Positions 34,503 to 46,458 of a DNA stretch of 64,000 nucleotides are shown one piece after another; positions within the stretch are counted from its first letter, which is position 1, and each line of letters starts with the position of its first letter. The notes under the pieces are model-generated. The model saw nothing but the letters and a program-made list of their open reading frames with translations. It searched no databases and was not told the DNA's origin. Source of the stretch: Antitrichia curtipendula. Taxonomy: Eukaryota; Streptophyta; Bryopsida; Hypnales; Leucodontaceae. The DNA lies in assembly GCA_951230915.1 (NCBI GenBank), contig OX579634.1, positions 17,262,725 to 17,326,724 of the forward strand. Reading direction: 5' to 3'. A program made the position numbers and the translations under genes.

Positions 34503-34791
34503 AAATCCCCATGCTTGGGGAGTGAAAGTAAAATCATGTGATAGGACGGGTTCCATGGTCGCAGCGCAGCTCCGATGGCTCCGGATACGCTAGGAATCCC
34601 AAGAGAGCAACCAAATCACTGCAGTGACCAAGTCTAATTGTTCCCAATTCAAGTCTGTAGGTTAGTTTTAGGTTGACACTCTTCTTCTAAGGTACTGAAG
34701 TGTGGATTGGATTGGCCTTGAGTGGGGAAGCAAGCCTCCATTTTTAGGTCAAAATTAGGGTTTCACCACGAGAACCCAATAAGCAACAGAC

Positions 34792-35935
34792 ATGGAGAGG
34801 CCATCTTACACGGACATGCTCCATGACAAAATTGCGCACGCCCCTGTAGCCGCACAGACCGGGGGGGGAGTCAATGAAGAGGGAGCGGAATGGGCCAGGA
34901 AGCAATTGAGCTCGAATTGGTGGCGGCAATAACGAACTTGGGAAGACATGAGGAGATCCACCCTACCAAGGCAACGCCGGGCGAACAGCTTCCTGACGGG
35001 TATTCTCGAAGCTCCATTGGTTTTTTTTTATGTAACATCCCGCTTGTAGTTAAAGTAGATCAAGTAAAGGTCAAAAGTGAGATGGAAAGGCTACAAAAAC
35101 TTGCAATAATCGCATACTTTGTTGGGGGTAAGCAGTTGGAAGCAACTCTGAAACAATGGGTAGTAGCAATCCAAGCCCAAATAGGGGATTGGGGAGGGAC
35201 CTGGGACATGGTTTTTTCCAGATCTTAACAAGATGCAGAGAAACAACGCAAAAGCTTCTCACATTCTCACCCCATCTATCCAAATGGAGAATGTGTATGT
35301 TTCAAGCATGGACATCGGGATTCAACGCAAGCCAGCCAAAAAAGGTGAAGGTCTCGACATGGGTAACCCTAAGAGGCATACCAGGAGAATTTTTACACAT
35401 CGCACATGATATCGCAGCCAATCTTGGCGACCTGCTTGGAAGCGATAAGAAAAACCCCTACTCGGCTGACCAAAGATTCTGTGTTGCCCTAAGGGCGGGA
35501 CAAGGATGGAAAATGCAGATGGTGGTAGATAACGCCATCACAAGAGAATCAACAAATATCGCAATCGACTACTGCAATTTGCCCATCAGATGCAGGCTCT
35601 GCTATTCGACAGATCACCTCATCCGCGATTGTCCAAGTCTGAAGAAAAGCGCTACACCCTCAAGCCCGATACAATCCCAAGCGGACTCAGGCAAGCAAGG
35701 CAAAAATTTAGGCGCATCAAAGGAAACATCCAACCAGAAGGCAAATCAGCCCTCGCTGTCAACACTGCCCCCTCCACCACCCATTGAGGGACACAATCCA
35801 ACAATCGTGGTCAATAGTGACAATTTTCTCAGCAACGCAAGTCTCTCATTAGGAACAGATGACATAGCAAGAACCACAATGTCCAAGGCAAGAAAAGAGG
35901 AGGAAGGTTGGCTGTCGATGGTGAGAAGAAAATGA
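34792..35935 (+). pseudogene. LINE ORF1 (nucleic-acid-binding protein), frameshifted
   Basis: The frame probably starts at the ATG at 34,792 (MERPSYTDML), changes frame near 34,910 and again between about 35,150 and 35,220. The last open part, 35,156-35,935, includes a CX2CX4HX4C zinc knuckle (CRLCYSTDHLIRDC, about 35,594-35,635) preceded by a block like the DUF4283 domain of plant LINE ORF1 proteins (QAWTSGFNA...VSTWVTLRGIP). In an intact element, ORF1 coats the RNA. A tail rich in Ser, Gln and Pro follows. Further coding-like sequence at 36,650-36,970 may be the displaced C-terminal part of ORF1. Confidence 0.8.
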
Positions 35936-36980
35936 AGTCCAACAATCAACTACAACGGGCCAGCATCCCACCAGAACAGGCATCAACACAACTCAATGCA
36001 GCAATTCACAGATAAGACACAAATGTGGCTGGACAAAGGGAGAGCAAGGAACCTCAGGCAGGCTCCTCGCAACATTCACAACTCGAGTAGAGACATCCGA
36101 AACACAGACGGCGACGCCCAAGTGAGAGTGAGAACACGGCTGCAGACGACTGATTGGCCAAGCACATAAGACACAAGGAACCAACCATTAACAAAGATCA
36201 GAGCACCCGAGCCAGAAGCGAGCAACCCACTCCGTAAATTCATTTGGCAGCAAAGCTCTCCAACAACAACAACAGCTAACAAAGCCACCCACTTCCCAAA
36301 CGGCCGCACCACAATGGCCCTCGTAACATACACAGCCCCATCCACAAGACTAGGGAGCCCGACAACACAGAGGACCACCCAAAATCAGACCGGCAATCCA
36401 CAAGACAAAAGAATGGAAGAGGGAGGACCCACGCCAGCCAACAGCCAGTAAGTACAAGCAGCTGCTCCAATACCACAATCCAACCCTAGGGAGCATACAA
36501 TAGATACCAACACGACGGATGCCCTCGAGCTTCCATCAATCACCACTAGAAGATGCATTGACTTCAATGAAGCATCGGCAATCTCTACTTCAGCTGCACA
36601 GACAGACAGTCGCAGCGAGCAACCGCAAAACCATCAGCAAGTACAAAATGTGAAGACTAACGGCCAAATTCTATCAATCATCAAACCCTCCTCCCCTCAC
36701 ATGCCCACCACCATTGCTATCCCATCGGAGTATCGGGAAGAATTCTTTGAACTTATGAGAAGAATGCAGAACGACTTGGACTCCACTCCTCAGTCCAGAG
36801 GACTCACTCCCAACCAACGAGCTCAAAGACAGGAGGTAGTAGCAATAGCCAAGAGACAACGCTCCTTACTCCTACTGCATAGAAGATACACACCTCATAG
36901 GAATCTGGAAAACCATGGATGGAGACATGCGGCACTAGTTGACACCAACCCTGCAAGCATTATATCATAAAGGTGGCCCT

Positions 36981-39900
36981 CATGTTTTAAAATGTCCAAG
37001 GATTTAACAACCTTGGCAAAGTACACAAAGCAAGGAGTTACTATTGCCCCCTACTCAAGGACCTTGACATCCTTTGTTTGTAGGAACATCACCTCAGGGG
37101 CAACAAGCTAAAAGACCTTGGTTGCACCATCTGGCCAGACGCCATCTTCCAGGGCAGAGAGGCAACAATAGGCTTTGGACACACTCCAGAGGAACAAGGT
37201 GCTCGCACGAGTGGCATTTGCATGTGGATCGGGCCCCGCGTTGCCTAGTTCATCACAATACAAGGCCACTCGGCATGTGACAGAGCTCAATGGATCTGTA
37301 TGGATGGTATCCCAGGGGGGAAACTTTCCATTTTAAATGTCTATGCTCTGAACTGTACGAGACAGAGAATCACCCTATGGGAAACGCTACTAGAAACGCT
37401 ACCCAAAGACACTAGGTGGACGCTATGTGGTGACTGGAATTTCATTGAAAGGCAAGAAGACAAATCCAATTTAAATGGCCGCATCATATCTGCTAGTGAA
37501 AGTCGAGCCTTCTCATTGCTAAAAGACACCTTGGAGATACAAGACCACTAGCTTCCCTAGGAACCCAAGAATCAAGTTTACATGGGACAATAGGCGGTGC
37601 GGTAGATTACGTTCTCTCACCAAGCTGGACCAATGCTACCCCTTCACAACGAATGGAGCAGGCCCCCCTTCCAGTTACCAACTACCAAATAAGGGTTGAT
37701 TGTACATTTGCAGATCACTTGCCTGTCATGCACACCACAATCTTGCAACCAGTGAAAGACATGAAGTCATTATATAAGTTGAACAACTTTCACTTGCGAG
37801 ACACGGAGGTCCTAGCAGCCATCCCATGCATATGGACGTTGAAGCCCCAACATGACTTCATTAGCAAATTACGCAAGGTGGTCAGATTCTACAGACACCA
37901 CTGCAAAAGAAAAGCCAAGGAAAGAAAGGCAGTAGAAGCGGGACTACGATAAGCCCTCTCATCTGCCCAAGTAGTCTTACAGGGAGACCCCTACAACTGC
38001 GAAGCTCAAGAGCAAGTGAATTCCACAATAGCCTGCATCCAAGACTTTGAGAAGTACGCTAAGGAAGGGAAACATATCCGCAGTAGGATCAAATGGATCA
38101 AAATGGGAGACATCTGCACGCGGAAATTCTTCAAATCAGCCAAGCCCCACTCGGGCGCCTCCCAAATGTCCATGCTAGTAGACGAACATGGCATGTTGAG
38201 AGCTGATCAACAGAGCCTGGAGGACATCTCCTAGAGCTTCTACTCCCGCCTATACACGGCAGAGGAGCTCACTACCTCAAGAGAAGAAGACATCACACTC
38301 TCGGTGGGTGCAATTCAAGACCAACTCTTAGATGCGATGAAAGAAACCTTGGCGAAACCAATCTCAGCTGAAGAACTCATAGATGCTCTACGAGCCCTAA
38401 GCAAAGACAAAGCAACCGGGTTGGACGATATCACAGTAGAGTTCTACAAGCAGTTATGGAACCTACTCAAAGATGATTATCATGGGATGATCACCAAAGC
38501 GGTGAGAGAAAAGAAATTGCCAGCAGGTACCACCAATGGGCTCATCACGCTCATACACAAAGGAAAAGACAAAAACAGACTCACGAACTGAAGGCCAATA
38601 ACCCTGCTCAATACAACATATAAGATCTTCGCAAAGGCATTGCAGATTCGACTTCAACCCATCCTAATGGAGGTAATAGATCCTGATCAGTCAGCTTTTC
38701 TGCCTATCAGATTTATTCTTGACAACATTATGATTACACATAAAACCATCGCATGGGCAGAGCATACAAAACAGCCACTGGTTTTTCTCAAACTAGATTT
38801 TGCTAAAGCTCTTGATACAATTGACTGGGCCTTTCTAACGTGCACGATGACAGCCTTTGGCATTCCGCCATACTTCATAACCATGACAGAAATGCTCCTC
38901 CTCGATGCATAAGCGGCGGTCAATGTCAATGGTATGCGCACCTCCACGTTTCCAATTAGGAGAGGGGTCAGATAGGGCTACCCGCTGGCCCTCTATCTCT
39001 TCCTCATGGTGGTTGAAGTTTTAAATGCGATGTTAAAAAAATGATATGTACAAAGGCGCAATACAAGGCATAACACTTCCAGGCGGTACGAGGCAACAAC
39101 TTTTGACCCAATTCGCAGATGATACCTCACTCACACTACGAGGTGAGGAAGTTTCCATCCATAATGCCGTTGACTCACTAGGCAAATTTTGTAAAGCCTC
39201 GGGCCTGGTCCTAAACTGGACCAAGTTCCAGGGTTATTGGAGGCACGACAATCAAGTAGGCCGCCCCAACTGGACCAACCACCTACTGATCACATGGATC
39301 AACACAGAGGAGCTGAGTAAGCTCCTAGGAACACCGTTCGGGATGACTATTTCATCGAGCTCTGTAGATAACTTCCTAATTGAAAGAACAATGCAGAAGC
39401 TACACTACTGGAGCACAACAAGGATCAATGTCACCAGAAGAACAGTCATTGTTAATTGGATGTTGCTGGTAGCCACACTCTACTTTGCAGCAATCTGAGG
39501 TGGCATCAAGTTTGGGATACAGAAAGTCACGTCCATCATCATGAACTACTTATGGGCAGGCTTGCATCGAAGAACCAGAGCAAACGTATCCAAAATCCAA
39601 TGCTGCCAGGACATAGAGGACGGTGGAATAAACCTAATCAACTGACAAGACGCCCTCGTGGCCCTCATGACCAAATGGATAACAAAGGCAGGTGAATCCG
39701 GCACCTCCAATCTCCACCACCTCTTGCGTCACAGGCTCAGTCACTTTCAACCATATGCCAAAGGAAATTGGATAGCCAGTTTGGACTTCTTCACGGTCCC
39801 CTACTTCCAAACGCACAAGGGCTCCACAGTATAGAACAGGGTGACCAAGGCATGGAAAACGATGCACACGAACATATGCCATGTTCCACCGAAGCTACTT

Positions 39901-41225
39901 GAAGAACTAGACGCTGAGTTACTATGGTGGTCACCCCACATACAAACAATCGAACCTGGCTTCTCGAAGAAAAGGGCCGCACAGCTCTACAACAACGGCC
40001 TCAGGAGAATAAGGGATGCCAAGGACGGATCTAGATGGAAGACTTTTGGAGATTTAACTGTGAGATACGACTCAACCTGGAAGAAGCCTCAACCTGGCAA
40101 GCAACACTGCAGGCCTTGGAAACCAAGTGGGGAGACCTAATTTGGAGCCCCTCGCCAAGGATTACTAGGGGAGAATGGGTGTGATGGTTCCTCCACGACC
40201 AGGACCCAATTCTCCGAATTGTGGCCCAAGTCTCCCCAGGACACTCAATACATGTTGGCCCGCTCGAAATCGGCTAGCCCTTCTCGAGGGAGACTCAAAG
40301 GTACAAAATCCTCCTCCAATTCCGCACGCTACAATCCAATAGGAACCCCATGCAGGCCGCCTACATCACTAGAGGCACAGCATACAGAGTGAGAATTGTA
40401 GTAGCAGCGAAGGGCCCGAAAAGGCTGTAGGTCTGGTTCTACTACCGAAGACTCGATCAATTGGAATGGGACCCCTATTTATTTGTTTGGGACACTGCAT
40501 TGGGACAAGTCCCGTTTATGGAATACAACGCCAAGCTCGGCAGACAAATCCTCGCAAGAAAGCATCACATCTCGAAACCAACCATCTCTAAATAGAAAGG
40601 AGCATTACCAAGTGATTTCACCCTACGGTGGTGCACAGTCTGGGCGAAAGAGAGATCAAGGAAAGAGGTTGGTCTCCTGTGGCTAATCTGGCACAAAGTA
40701 GTGGCGATCAACTACTGGCGAGGGAGAGTGGATGACTCCATTGACACACGTTGCTCCTTGTACCACTGGCGATCGAAAAAACCCGTGCTTAACAGATTTT
40801 GGGAATGCCCCATCGCACAATTCGCCTGGCAATGGGCAAGCCACATTTTGAACTCCCTCATTGAAGGCAAAGATGCCACCGGCCCATGGCGACCCTTCAC
40901 TTGGTGCCATGGAATCTTTTCGACCAACATCCCTCGCAAATTCAATCCAGTCAAATGAATCTGGCAAGAACTTTGCACCACCGTTATGTGGTCCCTCTAG
41001 ATCCAACACAACGACATGGTTTTCAATCACCAAGCCTGGCCGGTAGAGAGACTCCAGCATCACATTTGGACTGGACTCATCGACTACGACAGAGCTGAAT
41101 GGCAACATGTTTGCAGAAAGCAACGTAGGTCACCCGAAACTCAGCAAAGAATTATGAACTCCTTCATCAGGCACAGATGCAAGTCAGGCATCCTCGCAAG
41201 AATGGAGTCCGGTCAATCCAAGTAG
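36981..41225 (+). pseudogene. LINE ORF2: endonuclease, reverse transcriptase, zf-RVT; many stops
   Basis: Endonuclease: NVQGFNNLGK near 36,992, the EHH motif near 37,084 just after a TAG, GGKLSILNVYAL near 37,317, GDWNFIE near 37,430 and ADHLPV near 37,710. Reverse transcriptase: DALRALSKDKATGLDDI near 38,380, RPITLLNTTYKI near 38,592, FLKLDFAKALDTIDW near 38,785, the GVR-stop-GYPLA motif near 38,963 and the catalytic QFADD at 39,109-39,123. A zinc-finger-like zf-RVT region (CSLYHW...FWECPIAQFAWQWA) lies near 40,753-40,845. Several internal stops fit a single C-to-T or G-to-A change of the expected codon: TAG at 37,081, TGA at 38,589, TAA at 38,910, TAG at 38,973. It is non-functional. Confidence 0.88.
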
Positions 41226-41796
41226 AAGACCATATTCGTTATGTTGAGACTTTTTGCAAATTTTGAAACAAAATGCTAATTATTGGAAAATTCATTTAAA
41301 TAAAAATATTGAAACCAAAAATTAATAATTCTAAAATAGTGATTCTACAATAAAATTCTAAAAGTTGACATTATTACTTATTTATAAAAAAATACTAATA
41401 AAGAGATAAAGCGGTTTATCCTTGAGTCAAGGATAAAAATGAGACTGTGAAAAGTTTCAATATAACAAATATGACCTTGTAGATGGGCACCGGCCTGCAA
41501 GCCGGATTCATCTTCCAACCCCCCTAGATTGCGACTGGCGTCAACTTGCAACACATCCACTCCCTCCTGGTCGACCTGAAGCGGCCCTATGGCTGCCCTA
41601 TGTGTTGCGCCTTGTGGTGGGAGACCGCTCCCCGGTCCCTTGCTGTCCGGTCCGTCATGTCTTTGTTCTTGCTTGTTGTTGGTCCTGGTCCGCGCCTGGC
41701 CCCCTATGGCTAGCGTCTGTTTGTTCTTTCCTTCCTTTGGTGATTAAATTCCGTTTCATTTGTCTCAAAAAAAACAAAAAATAAATCCCCATGCTT

Positions 41797-42058
41797 ATTC
41801 TTGATTTCCTCATCTCCATTTATAGTCCGCATGTATGCTGATTTTGCCAGACCTACTGTCATAAATAGGTGCCTTGAACCAAAAACTTTGAAAAATCATA
41901 ACTAATTCAATATTGCTTGGAAAATTATGAAACCACCTGTGTTAGATGCCGCATCCATTTATCTTTCTCTGTAAAATAAGTAAAAAATACTACGGTCTAT
42001 AGAAGCCTATAAAAAAGGTGTAATAGCCTGTAAATGGTCCCTTTTAGAGCATCCTACC
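41797..42058. other. Short spacer right of the LINE
   Basis: It is the continuation of the pre-insertion sequence. No gene. The part at about 41,840-42,056 has a texture like MITE family 1 (CATAACTAATTCAATATTG...GGAAAATTATGAAACCACC), but I could not define inverted ends. Confidence 0.35.
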
Positions 42059-42644
42059 TTATCCCCTAAAACCCCGCTTGTCCCCTCGGGGGACAATTTG
42101 GGTCCGGGTAGGTTCCTATTGTCTCAATTTGAAGTGAATTTTTTTGAGATTTTTTGAGGTTGTGTAGCTTTGCAAGAGCTTTGTGGATATATAATTTTTT
42201 TTCAATCAGGTGCTGGATGAAAAAGTTATGGCACAATGAGCAAGAAATGGAGATTGGCGGGCAGCCCCCCAAAAATTACAAAAGTCAAAATAATTGTTTT
42301 TGAATTTTTTTCCTAAAAGATTATGTTCTTACCTATACATGAAGCTTTGATTCATTCTATTTGGACTAGGGATGAGAAAGTTATGGACAATCTTAGTTTT
42401 TCGGGCAATTTAAGCATCTTCTTAAGAAAAAACTTTTTGTTCAACTTTGAATGCTAATATCTTCCAATCCGTACGGTCAAATTTGATGAAATTTTTACTA
42501 CATGATCTCAGACAAGTTAAGTACAAGATCCTACGTTTAAATTTCCAAAAAACCAAAAAAATTGGTTTCCTTAAGTGAATACAACAAAAGTGGTAGTTTT
42601 GAGTGTTTTTTGGCAGAAAACACCCTCGGGGTTTTAGGGGTTAT
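42059..42644 (+). mobile_element. TTAA-type element, family a, copy 4, with TTAT target duplication
   Basis: The element (42,063-42,640) has perfect 14-bp inverted ends CCCCTAAAACCCCG and CGGGGTTTTAGGGG and is flanked by TTAT in direct orientation on both sides (42,059-42,062 and 42,641-42,644). The interior matches the copy at 43,408: AAGCTTTGATTCATTC, GAAAGTTATGGACAATCTT, TTTTTCGGGCAAT and AGCATCTTCTT. No coding capacity. Confidence 0.88.
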
Positions 42645-43407
42645 ACAAGCAATTCAGCATAGTTGGAGGCACTAATTTGAATAAAAAAATATTCTTGAAG
42701 TATTAGCAATTGGAAATCACGAATTTTTTTTAAATATAAATTTTGGACAAGTCACGTCCAATGAATTTACAATGAATTTTCAAAGTGGAAACTCTCTAGA
42801 TCACTGAAACTGTCACAAAGTGTGGTCGTGAAACCAAAATCTAAAGTCCACCAATTACAATTAAGTATAGGAATGATATAATTGCACTTTTTAGGACACT
42901 TTCAAATTTGATGTTTTTGAATGTTTTTACTTTAACCCCTAAAAAGGACAAAGTCTATGATTGTGTTGTCAAACTTGAAAGTCCCTTACTTTGCACCCTT
43001 TGTTTCTTCTCTATTTATAATTGGATTTTTTTGGTTTTATTTTTCGAAGATGAAATCACGTGTCTGGTATTTGTCATAAAATTTTCAAATTTTTGTGTGG
43101 AAATTTCAAAATACCATGAATTTTTGAAGAAAAAATAAAGAAAATTCTTATCAAATACAAATCATGATCAAAGAAAATTCTTGTCAAATACAAATCATGA
43201 TCAAAGAAACAAAAAATCTCAGGTAAAAATACATTGTAGTCTAAAACATTGTGGTCTAAAGAAAATTTGTATGTCACTCCATATTTAGAAATGGGATTAT
43301 AGATCCTCAACTTCAAACTTTATTACAATGTTTATTTTAAGAACTTTTTCAAAATTTCCAAGTGGGGAAGAAATTAAACTTTGAAAACTTCATGTGTTAG
43401 TTTTTGT
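42645..43407. other. AT-rich spacer with solo element end
   Basis: A TTAACCCCTAAAAAGGAC word at 42,932-42,949 looks like an isolated left end of a TTAA-type element whose right end is missing or nested with the next copy. No gene was recognised. Confidence 0.4.
43137..43207. repeat. 33-bp tandem duplication
   Basis: Two copies of a 33-bp unit (AAAGAAAATTCTT.TCAAATAC...CATGATC) lie head to tail at 43,137-43,169 and 43,170-43,202 with one mismatch, followed by the first bases of a third unit. Confidence 0.9.
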
Positions 43408-44302
43408 TTAACCCCTAAAGTCCCATTGTCTCTTTAGAGGACAAAATGGATTTGGGCAGGCTCCAATGGTCTCAATATTTGTCATGATTTTCTGAACTTT
43501 TTTTGTGAAGATAGAAAAACACATTGATTTTACAAAAATATAATTTTTATTTCAATTGAAGCTTGGGAGCAAAAATTATGGTACAAAAGCCCTTTTTTTA
43601 GTTCAACAGGTAGACAAAAACCTTCAATAAAATTTAAAGTAAAATATTTAAAAAATTTGTTTTGTATAGATTATGTTTTTATATACATGGGAAGCTTTGA
43701 TTCATTCCATTTTGATTTGTTATATGAAAGTTATGGACAATCTTGCTTTTCGGGCAATCATAGCATCTTCTTGAAAAAATAACTTGTAGAATTCATTTTT
43801 GACCTCAATTTTCACAACTAAAAATAAATAAAAATTTCACAAGGTTAGTATCTCTTGTTAGAACAATCTCACTGTTGAGATTAGTGTATTTCAATTCCAT
43901 CTTAGAGCTATTAACAATTTAGATTTTCCTTCAATCTTGAACCTACTTTTACTTAATAATTTTTTAATGAATGAAAACAAAGTGTGTTTTTTATGAATTT
44001 TTTTCCTAGACTCTAAGCTCAACTCTTTATCATATAAAATTAGATATTCAAAATCAATAGTACAAAAATTATAAGTTATGAAGGTTCAAAGTCAAAAAAG
44101 TCAAAAAAATATAGTTGAACAAGGTGAAAAAAAGCTTATTTTTTTCACTGTGAACACAAATATCTTATACTACTCTAGTACAAGATCCTATGGTAAGATA
44201 TGCAAAAAAATACATTAAATTTTTTTTTTTACTCTTTGTTATAGAAATGACAATTTTGAGTGGTTTTTGATGGAAAAGAGGCCTTGGGATTGTAGGGGTT
44301 AA
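43408..44302 (+). mobile_element. TTAA-type element, family a, copy 5 (longest clear copy)
   Basis: The unit runs from TTAACCCCTAAAGTCCC (43,408) to TGTAGGGGTTAA (44,302), 895 bp. The left block CCATTGTCTCTTTAGAGGAC...GGATTTGGGCAGG and the middle block AAGCTTTGATTCATTCCAT...GGACAATCTTGCTTTTCGGGC define the family. It has no transposase frame, so it depends on an enzyme encoded elsewhere. Confidence 0.8.
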
Positions 44303-44531
44303 AAACAAAAAAAGTTGTTTTGAATATCGAAATCAAGTTTTAAGGAAAAAGAGCTAAAGTATTAAAATTCACTAGATAGTGTACAATTTTTTTGATATGC
44401 TATCCCACATTAAAAAAACAAAAAATAACTAAAATGTCTTGAACTTAACTCAATGATGTGGATATAACATCAATGAAGTTGCACCCAAAAAAACCAAATG
44501 AAAATCATACATTCTTCAAAATGCACAAAGC

Positions 44532-44758
44532 TTAACCCATAAACGACGCAAAGGACATTTTCTGGTTGATGAATGACAAAAAACCTCTCCATGTAGGATA
44601 GAAGTGCAACTATTCATCTTCCAAAATTTGTGTGAAAAGGGAAGACCATCTACAATAGTATGAGTGCTTTTTCATTTTTTCATTTTTATATATTGACAAT
44701 TCACATAGTATCCAAATAGATGGTTTCCATGCTGACCGGCTCGTCAAATAAGGGTTAA
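44532..44758. mobile_element. TTAA-flanked MITE (piggyBac-like), family d, copy 2
   Basis: A 227-bp unit from TTAACCCATAAA (44,532) to AAGGGTTAA (44,758) is homologous to 11,706-11,934 along its whole length, including AAGTGCAACTATTCATC, GTGAAAAGGGAAGACC and GGTTTCCATG.TGACCGGC. Confidence 0.75.
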
Positions 44759-44801
44759 CATCCTTCCAAGGTTATTTATGATAGAAGCACCTATTTTGGA
44801 G

Positions 44802-45025
44802 GCTGGGGTGAACTGACCCCCTTGCTTGTCCCTACAAAGTCATTCTAGGGGTGCATGTAAAATAAGAGACCCCCTATTTTGTGTTTGATAAATTTATCTT
44901 GCATATGTCTCCTAACTAATTTGCAAATATGAATTCAGAATTTGCAAATTTTTTTCATGCGTGGAAAATAAAAAAATTCAGGGTTTTCCAAGGGGGACGA
45001 GCGAGGGGGGTCAGTTCACCCCGGC
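44802..45025. mobile_element. Long-inverted-repeat MITE (224 bp)
   Basis: The left end starts GCTGGGGTGAACTGACCCCC and continues to about 33 nt; the right end, ending GGGGTCAGTTCACCCCGGC at 45,025, is its near-perfect inverse (…GACGAGCGAGGGGGGTCAG). The interior includes TTTGCAAATATGAATTCAGAATTTGCAAATTT. A related partial copy lies in the last intron of the sirtuin gene at about 52,326-52,425. No clear target duplication was found. Confidence 0.75.
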
Positions 45026-46458
45026 CATTTCGGACAGCTTCCCTGTCATGACTTTTTACCCTGCAAATTAGCCTACGATGACAATAGTTATCCTGCAAAT
45101 TAGAAATCACTAAGAAATGGAGTCGACCGGGTAGGGTACTCATCGTAGCACCCCCGCAAATGAAGAGCTAGAGGACAGATCGTTTCACAAGTAGTGCACG
45201 GAAGTATGTGAAACAGTCAAACACGCAAGGCCCGAGGAGTGCATGATGTCTAACAACCTCCCGAATCCTGTTCATTCAAATCCTTGCTGTGACATCTGCA
45301 CTTGGGTCTTGACGACTTGATTCGTAGTCAGTTTAAATACCATATCCATGGAAAGGGCTTTGAGCAAAGCGTACTCCTCGAGTATAATGCATGCACCTCT
45401 CCTCATGCATTGTTTGGTTCCCCTGGAAGAAAACATCATCAAATAAAGAGGATATTTAAACCGTAGAGGGAATTGATCCTGTCTCCTGTCACCAACACCA
45501 ATTCATCTATGCATACACTTGGATGGCCATAGATGTTTTTGCCAAGTCAGGCAAGCTTTCATCTTTGAATGGAAATGAGTTGGTCAAATGTCACTTGGTA
45601 AAGTCGGATGTCACCAGATTTGGCTCCTGTACCCAGAGTTCTCCCTACACACCTCCCCCAAATTACACTCCTGCAAATATAAAATGCGTAAAGTGACGCA
45701 CATACTATCGTCTACTTTTTGACAACAATGTCAAGAATGTGAACCTGGTTCTCACATATTCTGCTTAGCAACCTCCCGAGTGTGGATGACACAAACTTTT
45801 TAAAACAAACACAGGACAATGAACTCAAAGAATTCTTGGAATGTGGACATCATTGGGCTACAGCAGATTCATCTCCAAGACCTTTTCAGCTACTACATTA
45901 CAGTAAAGAATCAGCTCTTCTAAATCAAGGGAGGATTCCACACAGAGCATTCTGCACCGGGAAATAATCAGCACTCTCACATGGGAAGTTCGTAGGAGCA
46001 ATCGCTAATTCGACGTCAATGGATTCCTCGGTGACACAGCAGCTCGATTCCTGGGTAAAATGCATTGCACATCTGAACAACCACACCGACACCAGAAGAC
46101 GCCACTTGCGCGCGATGAAAGTTGCTCCGATTGCCGTTGTTCAGATGGCCGCTATCGCCAGTATCATCACTGTAACTGTTGAAAAATTGCCAAAATAAAG
46201 ATGTTTACTGTGCTGACCAGGCCCAGTGCAGGTGGTTCAACCCATTTGTGGTTGCAGGATGCTTTGTGATGCAGAGTGCTGCAAAGAAATGCTTTCAGTA
46301 ACACATCGAGTAAGTTCATTCACGATTGAACAGGACTAACTGATGCCTGTTGACTTCTCGCACAGCAGAGTGTTCATGTTTTGAAGCGCAAACACTCGCA
46401 AAACATCCTCACAAATATTATTGGACGGCTAGTCAGTGCAGAGTGCTAACTTACGTGC
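45026..46458. other. Gene-free stretch downstream of CRR42
   Basis: The composition is more balanced than to the left. No gene was recognised; short frames at 44,955-45,143 and 45,782-45,967 have no support. It includes the 3' region of CRR42. Confidence 0.4.

Larger units (their letters stand above)
34503..41796 (+). mobile_element. Full-length LINE retrotransposon with perfect 14-bp target-site duplication, decayed
   Basis: The target-site duplication AAATCCCCATGCTT occurs at 34,503-34,516 and 41,783-41,796. The element proper, 34,517-41,782 (about 7.27 kb), has a 5' leader, an ORF1 with a zinc knuckle, an ORF2 with APE-type endonuclease, reverse transcriptase and a zf-RVT-like C-terminus, a 3' leader and an A-rich tail at about 41,767-41,782. 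This order is that of plant L1-type LINEs. Both ORFs carry stops and frameshifts, so the copy cannot work by itself. The 3' terminus (AATTCCGTTTCATTTGTCTC plus A-run) recurs in two micro-insertions near 21.5 and 22.2 kb. An AT-rich block at 41,226-41,480 within the 3' part differs in composition and may be a nested insert. Confidence 0.92.
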
